A DNA stretch of 64,000 nucleotides from Acinetobacter sp. WU_MDCI_Axc73. Its GTDB lineage: Bacteria > Pseudomonadota > Gammaproteobacteria > Pseudomonadales > Moraxellaceae. Of this stretch, positions 28,313-38,096 are shown piece by piece (position 1 is the stretch's first letter; every line of letters starts with the position of its first letter). The DNA lies in the NCBI RefSeq assembly GCF_025562455.1, contig NZ_JAHPRO010000015.1, positions 34,221-98,220 of the forward strand, read 5' to 3'. The translations under genes and the position numbers were made by a program. The notes under the pieces were generated by a model. It had not been told where the DNA came from. It saw only the letters and a program-made list of their open reading frames with translations, and did not search any database.

Positions 28313-30484
28313 ATGACCACACAAACTACTGGATGGAAAGCTGCTTTTGAGGCCTTTCTTGATCGCCGTGCCCTGATTATGCTATTTCTGGGGTTTTCTG
28401 CGGGTATTCCCATTCTGCTGATTTTTTCAAGCCTATCTTTATGGCTCGGGGAAGCTGGCATTGATAAAAGCGCGGTGACTTTTTTTAGCTGGGCGGCACT
28501 TGGTTATTCGTTTAAATTTGTGTGGGCGCCATTGATTGATGAACTGCCCGTTCCTTTTTTGACCAAAACTTTAGGTCGCCGTCGTGCGTGGTTGCTGATT
28601 GCACAGTTACTCATTGTTGCAGCTATTTGTATTATGGCATTTTCAGATCCTTCGCTCGGTCAAAGTTATTTGATTCAGATGGCAATAGGAGCGGTGTTGC
28701 TGGGTTTTTCCGCGGCGACACAGGATATCGTGATTGATGCGTATCGGATTGAACTTGCTGAAACGCAGATGCAGACAGTTTTAGCATCGACGTATAATGC
28801 AGGTTATCGTATTGGCATGATTGTAGCAGGCGCTGGGGCTTTGTTTTTAGCAGCTTATCTTGGAACATCCAAGAGTAACTATATCTATGAAGCTTGGAAA
28901 TATACTTATTTAACTATGGCGGCAGTGATGCTGGTGGGTATCATGACCACGCTTGTGGTGCGCGAACCACAAGTCAATCGAGTATATAAAAACTATAAAC
29001 GTAGTGACTATTATCGTTTGGTGTTTGTGTTTTTTGTGGCAGTGGCGACTTTTGTCGTGACTTATATTTATTCGGGCAAAGTTACCGATCTACTCGCAAG
29101 TGCTGCCAATGTTACGGATACCGCGGCTTTATTTGGTTTGGAAGCTTTACGCTTTTTAACGGCGGCTGCCTGTGCTTTATTGATTGGTTACTTGCTGGTG
29201 CATGCTGGTGTGGTGAACAAACAAATGGCCTTAGAAACATGGGTCGCACCAGTACTGGATTTCTTTAAACGCTATGGCGTTAAACTGGCATTAGTATTGT
29301 TACTTTTAATTGGTTTTTATCGAATTTCGGACATTATTGCGGGTGTCATCTCCAATGTTTTCTATCAGGATTTAAATTTTAGTAAAGAACAAATTGCGGA
29401 AGCAGTGAAAGTTTACGGGGTTATTTTTAGCCTGATTGGTGGTTTTTTGGGTGGCTTGCTTGCACAGCGTATGAACATTATGAAATTAATGTTCGTCGGG
29501 GCAGTGCTTGCAAGTTCTACTAATTTAATTTTTATCGGATTGGTTAAATCTGGACAACCTTTAGCAGATGTACAGGTTCAGGTGGGATCGCATCACTATA
29601 CGGCAAAAACAGATGAAGTAGGGTATTTTAAGCTCGCGATTCCAGACCAAGCTTTGTCGGAAAGTCAGCATATCACTGTTCAAAGTCAGTTCGCACAGGG
29701 CCAGTCAGATTCAACTTCTGTCGATTTACCTTATTTAACGGCTAAGCTGAATCAGCCACAAATTCAGATTTTACCGATTACCAGTGATAATCAATTATCA
29801 GTAGAAGAGCTTAAACAAAGTGTGGTGGTCAAAGGTCAAGTTTCTGGACTCAATGCCAGTCAGTTAAATACAGATCAACCCATTGTGCTCAAGCTAGATG
29901 GAAAAAGCTTTAAGACAAAAGTTGATTCCTCAGGTACTTTTAGTGGGATTATCGATCAACAAGCCTTGAAAAACTCTGCAACTAAAACGATCTCTGTAGA
30001 AGCAATTTCTCCAGTTGGTGAAGTTATCGTTCATAGTCAACGAAATTATGGAATTACACACTCTGAACAGGCAAAAGCTTTGGATATTGAACTTGATCCA
30101 ATCACGCCAGTAAAAGCTAATTCAGATGCAACGACTGAGCTGAAAGGTAAAGTCATTAAGCCATATAGTTCTCATTGGCTTTACTTTGCAATTATTGTAG
30201 ATAATATGGCCTCAGGATTGGCAGGTGCCGCTTTTATTGCATTTTTATCAAGCTTGACCAGTGTCTCATTTACCGCCGTTCAATATGCGATTTTTAGCTC
30301 GCTGATGACTCTAACCCCTAAATTATTAGGAGGTTATTCGGGTACAATCGTGACTCATATCGGTTATCCAAAATTTTTCCTCATGACCACGCTGATTGGA
30401 ATTCCTATTTTAATTTTGGTGGTATGGGTGGCCAAACTATTGAGAGAGCATCAAGCGCTTGAATCAGAAAATACAAATCAATAA
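28313..30484 (+). CDS. ampG: AmpG-type MFS permease with Ig-like insert
   Basis: 723 aa from ATG 28313 (TTG 28295 adds six residues), far longer than E. coli AmpG (491 aa). The N-terminal half is clear AmpG: LGFSAGIPILLIFSSLSLWL, SWAALGYSFKFVWAPLID, LGRRRAWLL, GFSAATQDIVIDAYRIE and YNAGYRIGMI. Further helices run to about 410. A soluble insert of some 200 residues follows (about 410-615): GQPLADVQVQVG...TDEVGYFKLAIPDQAL and VVVKGQVSGLNAS...KVDSSGTFSG, two Ig-like or CarboxypepD_reg-like modules. The last helices resume with DNMASGLAGAAFIAFLSSL. AmpG imports anhydro-muropeptides for cell-wall recycling. Confidence 0.88.
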   Translation: MTTQTTGWKAAFEAFLDRRALIMLFLGFSAGIPILLIFSSLSLWLGEAGIDKSAVTFFSWAALGYSFKFVWAPLIDELPVPFLTKTLGRRRAWLLIAQLLIVAAICIMAFSDPSLGQSYLIQMAIGAVLLGFSAATQDIVIDAYRIELAETQMQTVLASTYNAGYRIGMIVAGAGALFLAAYLGTSKSNYIYEAWKYTYLTMAAVMLVGIMTTLVVREPQVNRVYKNYKRSDYYRLVFVFFVAVATFVVTYIYSGKVTDLLASAANVTDTAALFGLEALRFLTAAACALLIGYLLVHAGVVNKQMALETWVAPVLDFFKRYGVKLALVLLLLIGFYRISDIIAGVISNVFYQDLNFSKEQIAEAVKVYGVIFSLIGGFLGGLLAQRMNIMKLMFVGAVLASSTNLIFIGLVKSGQPLADVQVQVGSHHYTAKTDEVGYFKLAIPDQALSESQHITVQSQFAQGQSDSTSVDLPYLTAKLNQPQIQILPITSDNQLSVEELKQSVVVKGQVSGLNASQLNTDQPIVLKLDGKSFKTKVDSSGTFSGIIDQQALKNSATKTISVEAISPVGEVIVHSQRNYGITHSEQAKALDIELDPITPVKANSDATTELKGKVIKPYSSHWLYFAIIVDNMASGLAGAAFIAFLSSLTSVSFTAVQYAIFSSLMTLTPKLLGGYSGTIVTHIGYPKFFLMTTLIGIPILILVVWVAKLLREHQALESENTNQ

Positions 30485-30818
30485 GACTCAGGGGTTCTTG
30501 TGTGACTTAATTTAAATCTAAATCAAAGGCTTCTTTCATCATTGTTTAACCCCCTTTATTTTTCTCTTGTAGCGAGAAAAAGGGACTTATGAAAGAAGTC
30601 TGATGGTTTTATTTAAAGTTTAAAGTGTCCAATCAGATTGAATACGCATATAATTACTCATTCTATATCTTTGATTTAAAAGTTAAGTTTTTAAATAAAT
30701 AATGAATATTTTATTTGAAAACTGGCTTTATCAAGTCATCTCGGTAACATGAATATTTACTTACTGGTAAATTGCATTTATCGGGATTTTTTATAAATGA
30801 CATACAGGATGTAATGCA
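30485..30818. other. Intergenic region with a palindromic repeat
   Basis: 334 bases without a gene between the AmpG-like permease and the BASS transporter. It contains the repeat copy at 30528-30600. The rest is AT-rich; the promoter of the transporter is presumably in the last 150 bases. Confidence 0.5.
30528..30600. repeat. Dispersed palindromic repeat, best copy
   Basis: Outer arms CTTCTTTCAT/ATGAAAGAAG pair perfectly; inner arms CCCTTTATTTTTCTC and GAGAAAAAGGG pair imperfectly, giving a long hairpin of about 73 nt. Related copies are at 32387, 60802 and (degenerate) 11725. Always intergenic. Confidence 0.7.
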
Positions 30819-31817
30819 ATGTTGAAATTACTGGCTCTGGATCGTTTTACTATCTTATTAATTACGATGGTTATTCTGGCAAGTATTATCCCCGTTTCAG
30901 GACAAGCAGCCAGTATTTTCGAAGTCGTCACTAATGTTGCAATTGCTATTTTATTTTTTTTGCATGGTGCCAAACTTTCGAGAGAAGCTATCGTGGAAGG
31001 TGTCATGCATTGGAAACTGCATGTTTTAGTTTTTGCTTTTACATTTGTGGTATTTCCAATTCTTGGTTTAATGGCAAAACCAGTTTTACTTCCTATATTA
31101 GGGCAGGAGTTATATTGGGGCTTCCTGTTTATGTGTTTTTTGCCATCGACAGTCCAGTCTTCGATTGCATTTACTTCAGTTGCGAAAGGTAATGTTGCTG
31201 CTGCGGTTTGTAGTGCCTCTTTTTCAAATTTAATTGGTATGTTTATTACACCAGTATTGGTCAGTTTTTTTATTTTTGGTCAGTCGAAACATAACTATGA
31301 TCCAACAGCATCGATCATACAGATCACGTTGTTATTATTGGTTCCCTTTATTTTGGGGCAGGTACTTCGTTCGTGGATTTTTCCTTATATGAAAAAAGTG
31401 CCGGGTATTGTAAAGGCGTTTGATCAGGGCACCATTTTGATGGTGGTTTATGGGGCTTTTAGTAGTGCCGTGGTTGCAGGTTTATGGCATCAGGTCAACC
31501 TACTTACTTTGTTCTATTTGGTATTGGCGTGTTCAATTTTGCTCACCATCATTATGCTTCTGGGCTTATTTGTACCTGTTTGGCTTGGCTTCAATCGAGC
31601 AGATCAAATTACGATATTCTTCTGTGGATCAAAAAAAACATTGGCCAGTGGCGTACCGATGGCACAAATTCTTTTTAGCGGACAGCCTTTGGGTATGATT
31701 GTTTTACCTATTATGATCTTCCATCAGATTCAGTTAATGGTGTGTGGGGTGATTGCAAATTACTGGTCGAAAAAACATGATCAAAATGCCATCAAAGATA
31801 AAACCGTACTGGAATAA
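30819..31817 (+). CDS. Bile acid:sodium symporter family transporter (YfeH-like)
   Basis: 332 aa with about ten hydrophobic helices. SBF-like (PF13593-type) features: AIAILFFLHGAKLSREAI, a CFLPSTVQSSIAFTSVAKGN block with the helix-break sequence, and FCGSKKTLASGVPMAQILF near the C-terminus. The family is the bacterial YfeH group; the natural substrate is unknown. Start ATG 30819 follows CAGGATG. Single gene. Confidence 0.88.
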   Translation: MLKLLALDRFTILLITMVILASIIPVSGQAASIFEVVTNVAIAILFFLHGAKLSREAIVEGVMHWKLHVLVFAFTFVVFPILGLMAKPVLLPILGQELYWGFLFMCFLPSTVQSSIAFTSVAKGNVAAAVCSASFSNLIGMFITPVLVSFFIFGQSKHNYDPTASIIQITLLLLVPFILGQVLRSWIFPYMKKVPGIVKAFDQGTILMVVYGAFSSAVVAGLWHQVNLLTLFYLVLACSILLTIIMLLGLFVPVWLGFNRADQITIFFCGSKKTLASGVPMAQILFSGQPLGMIVLPIMIFHQIQLMVCGVIANYWSKKHDQNAIKDKTVLE

Positions 31818-31847
31818 TTCGCTATCTGATGTTTTTTAGCGTATAAT
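31818..31847 (+). promoter_or_regulatory. rpmE promoter
   Basis: TTCGCT, an 18-bp spacer and a perfect TATAAT (31842-31847). Transcription would start near 31854, leaving a leader of about 208 nt before rpmE. Confidence 0.6.
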
Positions 31848-31854
31848 CATGTCC

Positions 31855-32062
31855 ACTTGTTGTGCTTAGCTCTGACGGATACGTCTCGGTGGGCCAAGAG
31901 AAATGGTCTGTTGTGGTGTTGATCTGCTGCGTTGTCTATATGCTATATGCCTTTAGTTAACCAGCCTTTTCCTCAATTGATCAGTCTTTTTTAGGACTGA
32001 AAGTTGAGAGTGATCAATTGCGATAACAGCTTAAGCCTTTCTTTCATTAGGAGTAATCGACC
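31855..32062 (+). promoter_or_regulatory. Structured rpmE 5' leader, candidate L31 autoregulatory element
   Basis: The long untranslated leader includes a perfect 10-bp inverted repeat CAATTGATCA/TGATCAATTG (31974-31983, 32011-32020). Inside it a second stem CAGTC/GACTG (31982-31986, 31995-31999) shares two bases with the outer stem, so the two folds compete. L31 leaders with autoregulatory function are known in Gammaproteobacteria. Whether this one matches that family is inference. Confidence 0.5.
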
Positions 32063-32287
32063 ATGCGCGCCGATATTCACCCAAAATACGAAACATTAGT
32101 TGCAACTTGCTCTTGCGGTAACGTGATTGAAACACGTTCTGCTTTAGGTAAAGAAACTCTTTATCTTGACGTATGTTCAGCTTGCCACCCATTCTATACT
32201 GGTAAACAAAAGAATGTGGATACTGGCGGTCGTATCGACAAATTCAAACAACGTTTTGCTGGTATGTCACGTTCTATCAAACGTTAA
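32063..32287 (+). CDS. rpmE: 50S ribosomal protein L31
   Basis: 74 aa. [20 protein letters not shown] and [15 protein letters not shown] are the L31 signature. The CSC and CxxC cysteines mark the zinc-binding (C+) form. L31 joins the 50S central protuberance and bridges to the 30S head. Start ATG 32063 has TAGGAG upstream. It is its own transcription unit with a long leader and a clear terminator. Confidence 0.97.
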   Translation: MRADIHPKYETLVATCSCGNVIETRSALGKETLYLDVCSACHPFYTGKQKNVDTGGRIDKFKQRFAGMSRSIKR

Positions 32288-32334
32288 TAAGACAAAATCT
32301 GGAACAAAGACGTTATCGAGTTTCAGATTTCAAA

Positions 32335-32362
32335 AAAGAACCGCAAATGCGGTTCTTTTTTT
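32335..32362 (+). terminator. rpmE terminator
   Basis: AAGAACCGC/GCGGTTCTT stem, 4-nt loop, then a T-run. Confidence 0.92.
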
Positions 32363-32386
32363 ATGCTATTTTTAAATCATAATCAT

Positions 32387-32465
32387 AGACTTCTTTCACT
32401 CGTCCTTTTTCTTTCTGCCTACGGAGGAAAAATTAAGCGAGTTTAAATTATGATGAAAGGAATCT
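32387..32465. repeat. Dispersed palindromic repeat, second copy
   Basis: Outer arms AGACTTCTTTCA and TGAAAGGAATCT (imperfect), inner TCCTTTTTCTTTC and GGAGGAAAAA. Same design as the copy at 30528, with more mismatches. Between rpmE and the LysR gene. Confidence 0.55.
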
Positions 32466-32477
32466 TGTCATATTTGA

Positions 32478-33401
32478 TCATTCATCTGGATAAGCCACTC
32501 TTTTCAATGCTTTGGTATCTGCTTCAGGTGAGCATAGTGAGATAAACTCATAGCCATAGCCACGCAGCAAATGACCTTTGCGTACAGCAATCCATGTGGT
32601 GTTTAATCCAAAAATATCCGTTTTAATTTGTTTTAAGCGATAATCCCGCTCACGGTCATAAGCCACATCATTGACAATACCAACGCCCATACCAAGTTCA
32701 ACATAGGTTTTGATGACGTCGGCATCAAGTGCGGACATAACTAAATCAACATCAATACCCGCCTCTTCAAAAGCTTTGTCGATTTTGGAGCGACCTGTAA
32801 ATCCACCATGATAAGTAATAATAGGGAAGTTGGATAAAGCTTCTAGCGTAATCTCTCTTTCCTGACTAAGTGGATGGCTTTGTGGAACAATAATACTGTG
32901 TTGCCATTGGTAGTATGGAACACTTGCCAGATTTTCCTCAGTCGTGAGCGACTCGGTCGCAATACCAATATCGGCTTCGCCTTGGAGTAGCATTTCCGCA
33001 ATTTCAGTCGGACTGGCTTGCTGCAAGATTAAATGAACTTTTGGAAAAAGTTTTTTAAACTGATTCACAATTGGTGGAAGCACATAACGTGCCTGAGTAT
33101 GCGTGGTCGCAATTGTCAATGTACCTTCATCAACTTTATTAAAGTCATCAGCCAGACGTTTAATATTTTCAGCATCCACCAGCATTCTTTCTACAATACC
33201 CAATAGCGACTGACCGGGTTCAGTTAAACCAAGTAAGCGTTTACCCTTACGGACAAAAAGCTGGACGCCAAGTTCATCCTCTAAATCTTTGATATGTTTA
33301 CTCACACCTGATTGAGAGGTGTAAAGCGCTGCCGATGCTTCGGTCAAATTAAAGTTTTGACGAACCGTTTCTCGTATGATTCTTAATTGTTGAAAATTCA
33401 T
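32478..33401 (-). CDS. cysB: LysR regulator of sulfur assimilation, CysB/Cbl-like
   Basis: 307 aa. The N-terminal winged helix-turn-helix (MNFQQLRIIRETVRQNFNLT, ALYTSQSGVSKHIKDLEDEL) is close to CysB/Cbl, and the effector domain starts at ATTHTQARYVLP with the Thr pocket typical of CysB. It would activate sulfate uptake genes in response to N-acetylserine or O-acetylserine status. It follows cysA by about 50 nt on the same strand, so it may be co-transcribed. Only one member of the family is in view, so CysB versus Cbl is unresolved. Confidence 0.88.
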   Translation of the reverse strand: MNFQQLRIIRETVRQNFNLTEASAALYTSQSGVSKHIKDLEDELGVQLFVRKGKRLLGLTEPGQSLLGIVERMLVDAENIKRLADDFNKVDEGTLTIATTHTQARYVLPPIVNQFKKLFPKVHLILQQASPTEIAEMLLQGEADIGIATESLTTEENLASVPYYQWQHSIIVPQSHPLSQEREITLEALSNFPIITYHGGFTGRSKIDKAFEEAGIDVDLVMSALDADVIKTYVELGMGVGIVNDVAYDRERDYRLKQIKTDIFGLNTTWIAVRKGHLLRGYGYEFISLCSPEADTKALKRVAYPDE

Positions 33402-33448
33402 AATTCTTTATCTCTCTTTTGAAGACGGGATACATCCTCAAATTGAAT

Positions 33449-34510
33449 CTAGGCGACTTGATCGGCAAATAAATGAAGCTGTGAGGCACTCACCCAAACA
33501 TTTTGATTCGGCCTAAATTGATGCTGTCTTGCTTCTTCTGGGCTTAATGCAATTTCAATCAAGCGACCTTGATGATCTTGTAATTCGGCAATCACTTTTC
33601 CTGCAATCCAAATTTCACGTACAAAAACAGCCTCAATACTATTTTCATGCGGTTGGGCATGAATATGTAACTCATCTGGACGGGCAAAAGCAATGACTTT
33701 ACCTTGAGGCGCATGAGCAGTGGTAGGCAGAATGATTCTATTTTCACCAATATGTAGAGTACCATTTTGATGTTCAGCATCGAAACGGTTTGCCTGACCC
33801 AAGAAATCAAATACGAAAGGCGTTGAAGGTTTTTCATAAACTTCACGTGGCGAACCGATTTGTTCAACATTCCCTTTATTCATGACGATAATCTGATCAG
33901 CTACTTCAAGCGCTTCCTCCTGATCATGGGTCACAAAAATAGAGGTGATATGCAGTTCATCGTGTAATGTTCTTAACCAGCGGCGTAATTCTTTGCGCAC
34001 TTTGGCATCCAATGCACCGAAAGGCTCATCCAAAAGCAGAACACGAGGCTCAACTGCTAAGGCGCGGGCAAGGGCAATACGCTGACGCTGACCGCCAGAA
34101 AGCTGTGCAGGATATCGATCTGCTAGAAAACCAAGCTGAACTAGGTCAAGTAAACGACTGACACGTTTTTTGATCTCAGCTTCATTTGGACGAGTACTAC
34201 GTGGGCGAACGCGTAAGCCAAAAGCAATATTTTCAAATACGGTCATATGACGAAATAGAGCATAATGCTGAAATACAAACCCGACCTGACGTTCGCGCAC
34301 GTGTATGTGGGTGGCATCATTGCCTTCAAGTAAAACTTGACCTGAATCTGCTGATTCTAACCCCGCAATAATGCGCAGTAATGTTGTTTTACCACAACCA
34401 GAAGGGCCAAGAAGTGCAACCAGTTGTCCTTCTGGAAAATCCAGAGAAATATCTTTCAGTGCATGGAATGCACCAAAGTGTTTTTCAATATTTTTAACTT
34501 GAATACTCAT
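33449..34510 (-). CDS. cysA: Sulfate/thiosulfate ABC transporter ATPase
   Basis: 353 aa. Walker [13 protein letters not shown]-loop [18 protein letters not shown], signature [15 protein letters not shown], Walker [14 protein letters not shown]-loop FVTHDQEEA; a C-terminal TOBE-like domain follows. Together with CysT, CysW and Sbp it imports sulfate. Start ATG 34510 has AAGGAATG upstream, 10 nt after cysW. Confidence 0.97.
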   Translation of the reverse strand: MSIQVKNIEKHFGAFHALKDISLDFPEGQLVALLGPSGCGKTTLLRIIAGLESADSGQVLLEGNDATHIHVRERQVGFVFQHYALFRHMTVFENIAFGLRVRPRSTRPNEAEIKKRVSRLLDLVQLGFLADRYPAQLSGGQRQRIALARALAVEPRVLLLDEPFGALDAKVRKELRRWLRTLHDELHITSIFVTHDQEEALEVADQIIVMNKGNVEQIGSPREVYEKPSTPFVFDFLGQANRFDAEHQNGTLHIGENRIILPTTAHAPQGKVIAFARPDELHIHAQPHENSIEAVFVREIWIAGKVIAELQDHQGRLIEIALSPEEARQHQFRPNQNVWVSASQLHLFADQVA

Positions 34511-34520
34511 TGATCATTCC

Positions 34521-35411
34521 TTAAGAAGAGGCTGAATCGTTGCGGTTGTTCTGTTTTTCCTGACGAATTTCTACCCATGTTTTTAAAATCAGAGTAATAA
34601 TTGCTAGAAAGGCGAGTAAAGATGCGACCGCAAAGGCTGCACTGTAGGTATATTCGTTGTAGAGAATTTCGACATGTAAAGGCAAAGTATTGGTTTCACC
34701 GCGAATATGTCCTGAAACGACAGAAACTGCACCAAACTCACCCATAGCACGGGCATTACATAAAATCACACCGTAAAGCAGTCCCCATTTAATATTAGGT
34801 AACGTGACTTTGCAGAAGGTTTGCCAACCTGATGCTCCTAGTACAATCGCTGCTTCTTCTTCTTCAATGCCTTGAGCTTCCATTAAAGGAATGAGTTCAC
34901 GGGCAACAAATGGAACAGTAATAAATACAGTTGCAATCACAATCGCAGGCACTGCATACAGAATTTTAATATCATGATCTATCAACCATGGGCCAAACCA
35001 ACCCTGCATACCAAATATCAGAACTAACATTAAACCTGCAATGACAGGGGATACTGAAAATGGGATATCAATCAAAGTGGTTAATATGGATTTGCCACGG
35101 AACTCAAATTTGGCAACTGCCCAAGCAGCAGCCACACCAAATACGACATTGAGCGGAACGGCGATCGCGGCAGTAATTAAAGTCAACTTAACAGCAGATA
35201 ATGTATCTGGGTTAATTAAGGCATTGATATAAACCTCGACTCCTTGTCGGAAAGCTTCCACAAACACCAGAATCAACGGCAGAATCAGACAACTTAAGAA
35301 AAAGATGAATACTATGGTCAAAAGAACATTACGCACCCAAGTTGGTTCACGGGTCGAATCACGTGATTGCAATTTTATTGCCAGTGCATTGCTGCTGGTT
35401 GCTAAGCTCAT
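34521..35411 (-). CDS. cysW: Sulfate ABC transporter permease CysW
   Basis: 296 aa from ATG 35411, chosen because it overlaps the cysT stop as ATGA; the longer frame to 35444 reads into cysT. Six hydrophobic helices with the EAA-type loop [20 protein letters not shown], and [20 protein letters not shown], the CysW hallmark. Pairs with CysT in the inner membrane. Confidence 0.95.
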   Translation of the reverse strand: MSLATSSNALAIKLQSRDSTREPTWVRNVLLTIVFIFFLSCLILPLILVFVEAFRQGVEVYINALINPDTLSAVKLTLITAAIAVPLNVVFGVAAAWAVAKFEFRGKSILTTLIDIPFSVSPVIAGLMLVLIFGMQGWFGPWLIDHDIKILYAVPAIVIATVFITVPFVARELIPLMEAQGIEEEEAAIVLGASGWQTFCKVTLPNIKWGLLYGVILCNARAMGEFGAVSVVSGHIRGETNTLPLHVEILYNEYTYSAAFAVASLLAFLAIITLILKTWVEIRQEKQNNRNDSASS

Positions 35412-36241
35412 TTTACAGTTCTCCCAGTACGACGACTTGCCCATGCCTGAATTAGATTAATCAACAGTAAAATCACAAAGGAAATCACCAACATCACGAC
35501 AGCTATCGTCGTTGCTGCGGGATAGTCATATTCTTCTAGACGCGAGATAATCATGAGTGGAGCAATTTCAGTCTTAAAAGGCTGATTACCTGCAATAAAA
35601 ATAACTGAACCATATTCACCGACACCACGTGCAAAAGCTAAAGCAAAGCCAGTAAGTAACGCTGGAAGTAAAATAGGGAAAATAATTTTACTCACGATTT
35701 GCCAACGGTTTGCACCTAATGCAGAAGCGGCTTCTTCCAGCTCAGTTTCAATGTCAGCAAGCACAGGTTGCACGGTACGCACCACAAATGGGATGCCAAT
35801 AAAAATCAGGGCAACCGTAATCCCGATTGGGGTGTAAGCGACTTCAATACCTAGTGGTGTTAGATATTGACCAATCCAGCCAGTAGGCGCATATAAAGAC
35901 GTGAGAGCAATACCTGCAACTGCGGTAGGTAGAGCAAAAGGTAGATCAACCAATACATCAATGAGGCGTTTACCCGTAAAGGTGTAGCGTACCAAACACC
36001 AAGCAAGTAAAGAACCGAAGATGACATTGATTAAAGCTGCAATAAGTGCAATACCAAAACTAAGCTGTAGTGATTTGAGGATTCGTTCTGAACTCAATAT
36101 TTCCCACAAACCATTCCAACCCACACCTATTGATTTAATAAAAACAGCCGATAATGGAATAAGAACGATCAGTGATAAATACGCTAGGGTAAAACCTAGT
36201 GAGAGACCAAATCCTGGCAGCACTCGGGATCGCTGCGACAT
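35408..36241 (-). CDS. cysT: Sulfate ABC transporter permease CysT (CysU)
   Basis: 277 aa from ATG 36241, with TAGGAG five bases upstream; the frame extends to 36280 but that start lacks a ribosome site. [20 protein letters not shown] is the first helix. Further markers are [17 protein letters not shown] (EAA loop) and [17 protein letters not shown]. Forms the channel with CysW. Confidence 0.95.
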   Translation of the reverse strand: MSQRSRVLPGFGLSLGFTLAYLSLIVLIPLSAVFIKSIGVGWNGLWEILSSERILKSLQLSFGIALIAALINVIFGSLLAWCLVRYTFTGKRLIDVLVDLPFALPTAVAGIALTSLYAPTGWIGQYLTPLGIEVAYTPIGITVALIFIGIPFVVRTVQPVLADIETELEEAASALGANRWQIVSKIIFPILLPALLTGFALAFARGVGEYGSVIFIAGNQPFKTEIAPLMIISRLEEYDYPAATTIAVVMLVISFVILLLINLIQAWASRRTGRTVK

Positions 36242-36299
36242 GAGAACTCCTAAAGAGTACGCCGAGCCAATAGCCGGCAAATCAAAAATTAATAAAAAA

Positions 36300-36905
36300 T
36301 TAAATTGCGTATTTAATCATTGAAGATTGATCGAGATTTGACATCAGGCGATGAGCCTGTTTTTCCAGAAGAATGTAATCGAAAATTTCTGGAAAAGGCC
36401 CGAAACCAGATGCCACATTGATATGACCTACTTGCCCAAGATTGACTGGTTTAATCTGCCAAGCTTGAGCTAAACGCATGGCATCATCAAAATGTAACCA
36501 AGGATCATTTTCACTGATGATCAGTTGTGTCGGTACATCAATCCGAAGTCGATGAAAGTAATCTGCATAATCGTAAAGACTATTTCGCGCAAAGCCCGCT
36601 TCACCAAAACGTGCTGGGTTAGCGGGGGCAACGAGTGTGAGGTGTTTAACTTTCTTTCTTAAATCTGGGTGTTCAGTAAGTGAAGCGACACTGGTTAAGC
36701 AACCAAAACTATGTGCAATAATTTGAACAGGCTGATCAATTAAACTAAGGCTTTTTTGAAACGCGCCAACCCATTTGTTTAGCACTGGATGATTCCAGTC
36801 TTTTTGTTGCACGCGAGAGCAATTGATGAGTTCACGTTGTAACCATGATTGCCAGTGGTGATATTCACTCCCACCAACACCCGGAACAATAACGGTATGA
36901 ATCAT
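36300..36905 (-). CDS. RBBP9/YdeN-type alpha/beta hydrolase
   Basis: 201 aa from ATG 36905, which has AGGGAG eight bases upstream. RBBP9/YdeN fold markers: [18 protein letters not shown], nucleophile in [11 protein letters not shown], Asp in [13 protein letters not shown], His in [16 protein letters not shown] serine hydrolase with no known substrate. Its position between sbp and cysT inside the sulfate operon suggests a sulfur-linked role, for example on a sulfate ester or thioester; that is inference. Confidence 0.87.
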   Translation of the reverse strand: MIHTVIVPGVGGSEYHHWQSWLQRELINCSRVQQKDWNHPVLNKWVGAFQKSLSLIDQPVQIIAHSFGCLTSVASLTEHPDLRKKVKHLTLVAPANPARFGEAGFARNSLYDYADYFHRLRIDVPTQLIISENDPWLHFDDAMRLAQAWQIKPVNLGQVGHINVASGFGPFPEIFDYILLEKQAHRLMSNLDQSSMIKYAI

Positions 36906-36929
36906 GACATTACTCCCTGAAAAGACCAA

Positions 36930-37931
36930 TTATTTAGCGTTGTTTTCTTTTACGATTTGGTCAAAAACACCACCATTATTAAAGTGTTGTTTTTGTACTT
37001 TGGCCCAACCCCCAAATTCTTTGTCAATTGTGACAAGTTTTAATGGTTTAAACGTGTTGCTATAACGCTTTAAAATGTCTGCATTACGTGGGCGATAAAA
37101 GTTTTTCGCTGCAATATCCTGTCCTTTTGGTGAATACAAGAAATTCAAATAGGCTCTGGCGAGATTTTCATTGCCATCTTTTTTTACATTTTTTTCTACA
37201 ATTGCAACAGGTGGCTCAGCCAAGATCGAAAGAGATGGAGTAATGATTTCAAATTTACCAGGTTGTTCACGCTGCGCTAAATAAGCTTCGTTTTCCCACG
37301 CAAGTAATACATCTCCAATACCACGTTCAGCAAAAGTGGTGGTTGCACCACGCGCACCAGAATCTAGTACTTTGGTTTGTTTATAAATTTGACGAACAAA
37401 ATCATGTGCTTTGGCATCAGAACCGTATTGATGCTTTGCCCAAGCCCATGCGGCTAAATAATTCCAGCGCGCACCACCTGAAGTTTTTGGATTTGGCGTA
37501 ATAATTTCTACCCCAGGTTTGACAATATCGCCCCAATCTTTAATGCCTTTTGGATTGCCTTTGCGGACAAGGAAAACGATGGTTGAAGTATAAGGCGTCG
37601 AATTTTGGGGGAATTTCTTTTGCCAATCAGCAGGTAAAAGTTTTGCCTTTTCTGCAATTTCATCAATATCTGCGGCCAAAGCTAAGGTTACGACATCTGC
37701 CTGCAAGCCATCAATAACAGCACGGGCTTGTTTACCAGAACCGCCATGAGATTGTTTGAAATTGACATCTTGTCCAGTACGTTGTTTCCAGTAAGCTCCA
37801 AATTCTTTATTAAAGTTTTCATAAAGTTCACGTGTTGGATCATATGAAACGTTTAAAAAGTCTGTGGCTGCCAAAGATGACACTGAGATCAAAGCCGCTA
37901 GAATCCCCACCTTTAATTGTGCTAAATGCAT
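36930..37931 (-). CDS. sbp: Periplasmic sulfate-binding protein
   Basis: 333 aa from ATG 37931, which has GAGGG upstream; a longer frame to 37979 adds 16 residues without a ribosome site. Signal peptide [17 protein letters not shown], then [36 protein letters not shown] and [19 protein letters not shown], all sulfate-binding family blocks. It delivers sulfate to CysTWA. First gene of the minus-strand cluster; promoter upstream of 37990 not resolved. Confidence 0.96.
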   Translation of the reverse strand: MHLAQLKVGILAALISVSSLAATDFLNVSYDPTRELYENFNKEFGAYWKQRTGQDVNFKQSHGGSGKQARAVIDGLQADVVTLALAADIDEIAEKAKLLPADWQKKFPQNSTPYTSTIVFLVRKGNPKGIKDWGDIVKPGVEIITPNPKTSGGARWNYLAAWAWAKHQYGSDAKAHDFVRQIYKQTKVLDSGARGATTTFAERGIGDVLLAWENEAYLAQREQPGKFEIITPSLSILAEPPVAIVEKNVKKDGNENLARAYLNFLYSPKGQDIAAKNFYRPRNADILKRYSNTFKPLKLVTIDKEFGGWAKVQKQHFNNGGVFDQIVKENNAK

Positions 37932-38096
37932 GTTTTTTCCCTCAAATATATTGAAATGTTTTGAACATGCGAGCAGCATACTGTGAGTTGTTATCCATAA
38001 AAAATAATAAAAAATGAATTTTATATGAATAAAAAAGAAATAGAAAAAGCTTATGTGTTTTTAAACTAAGCTGAGAAATCAACGGGATGTTTGGCG

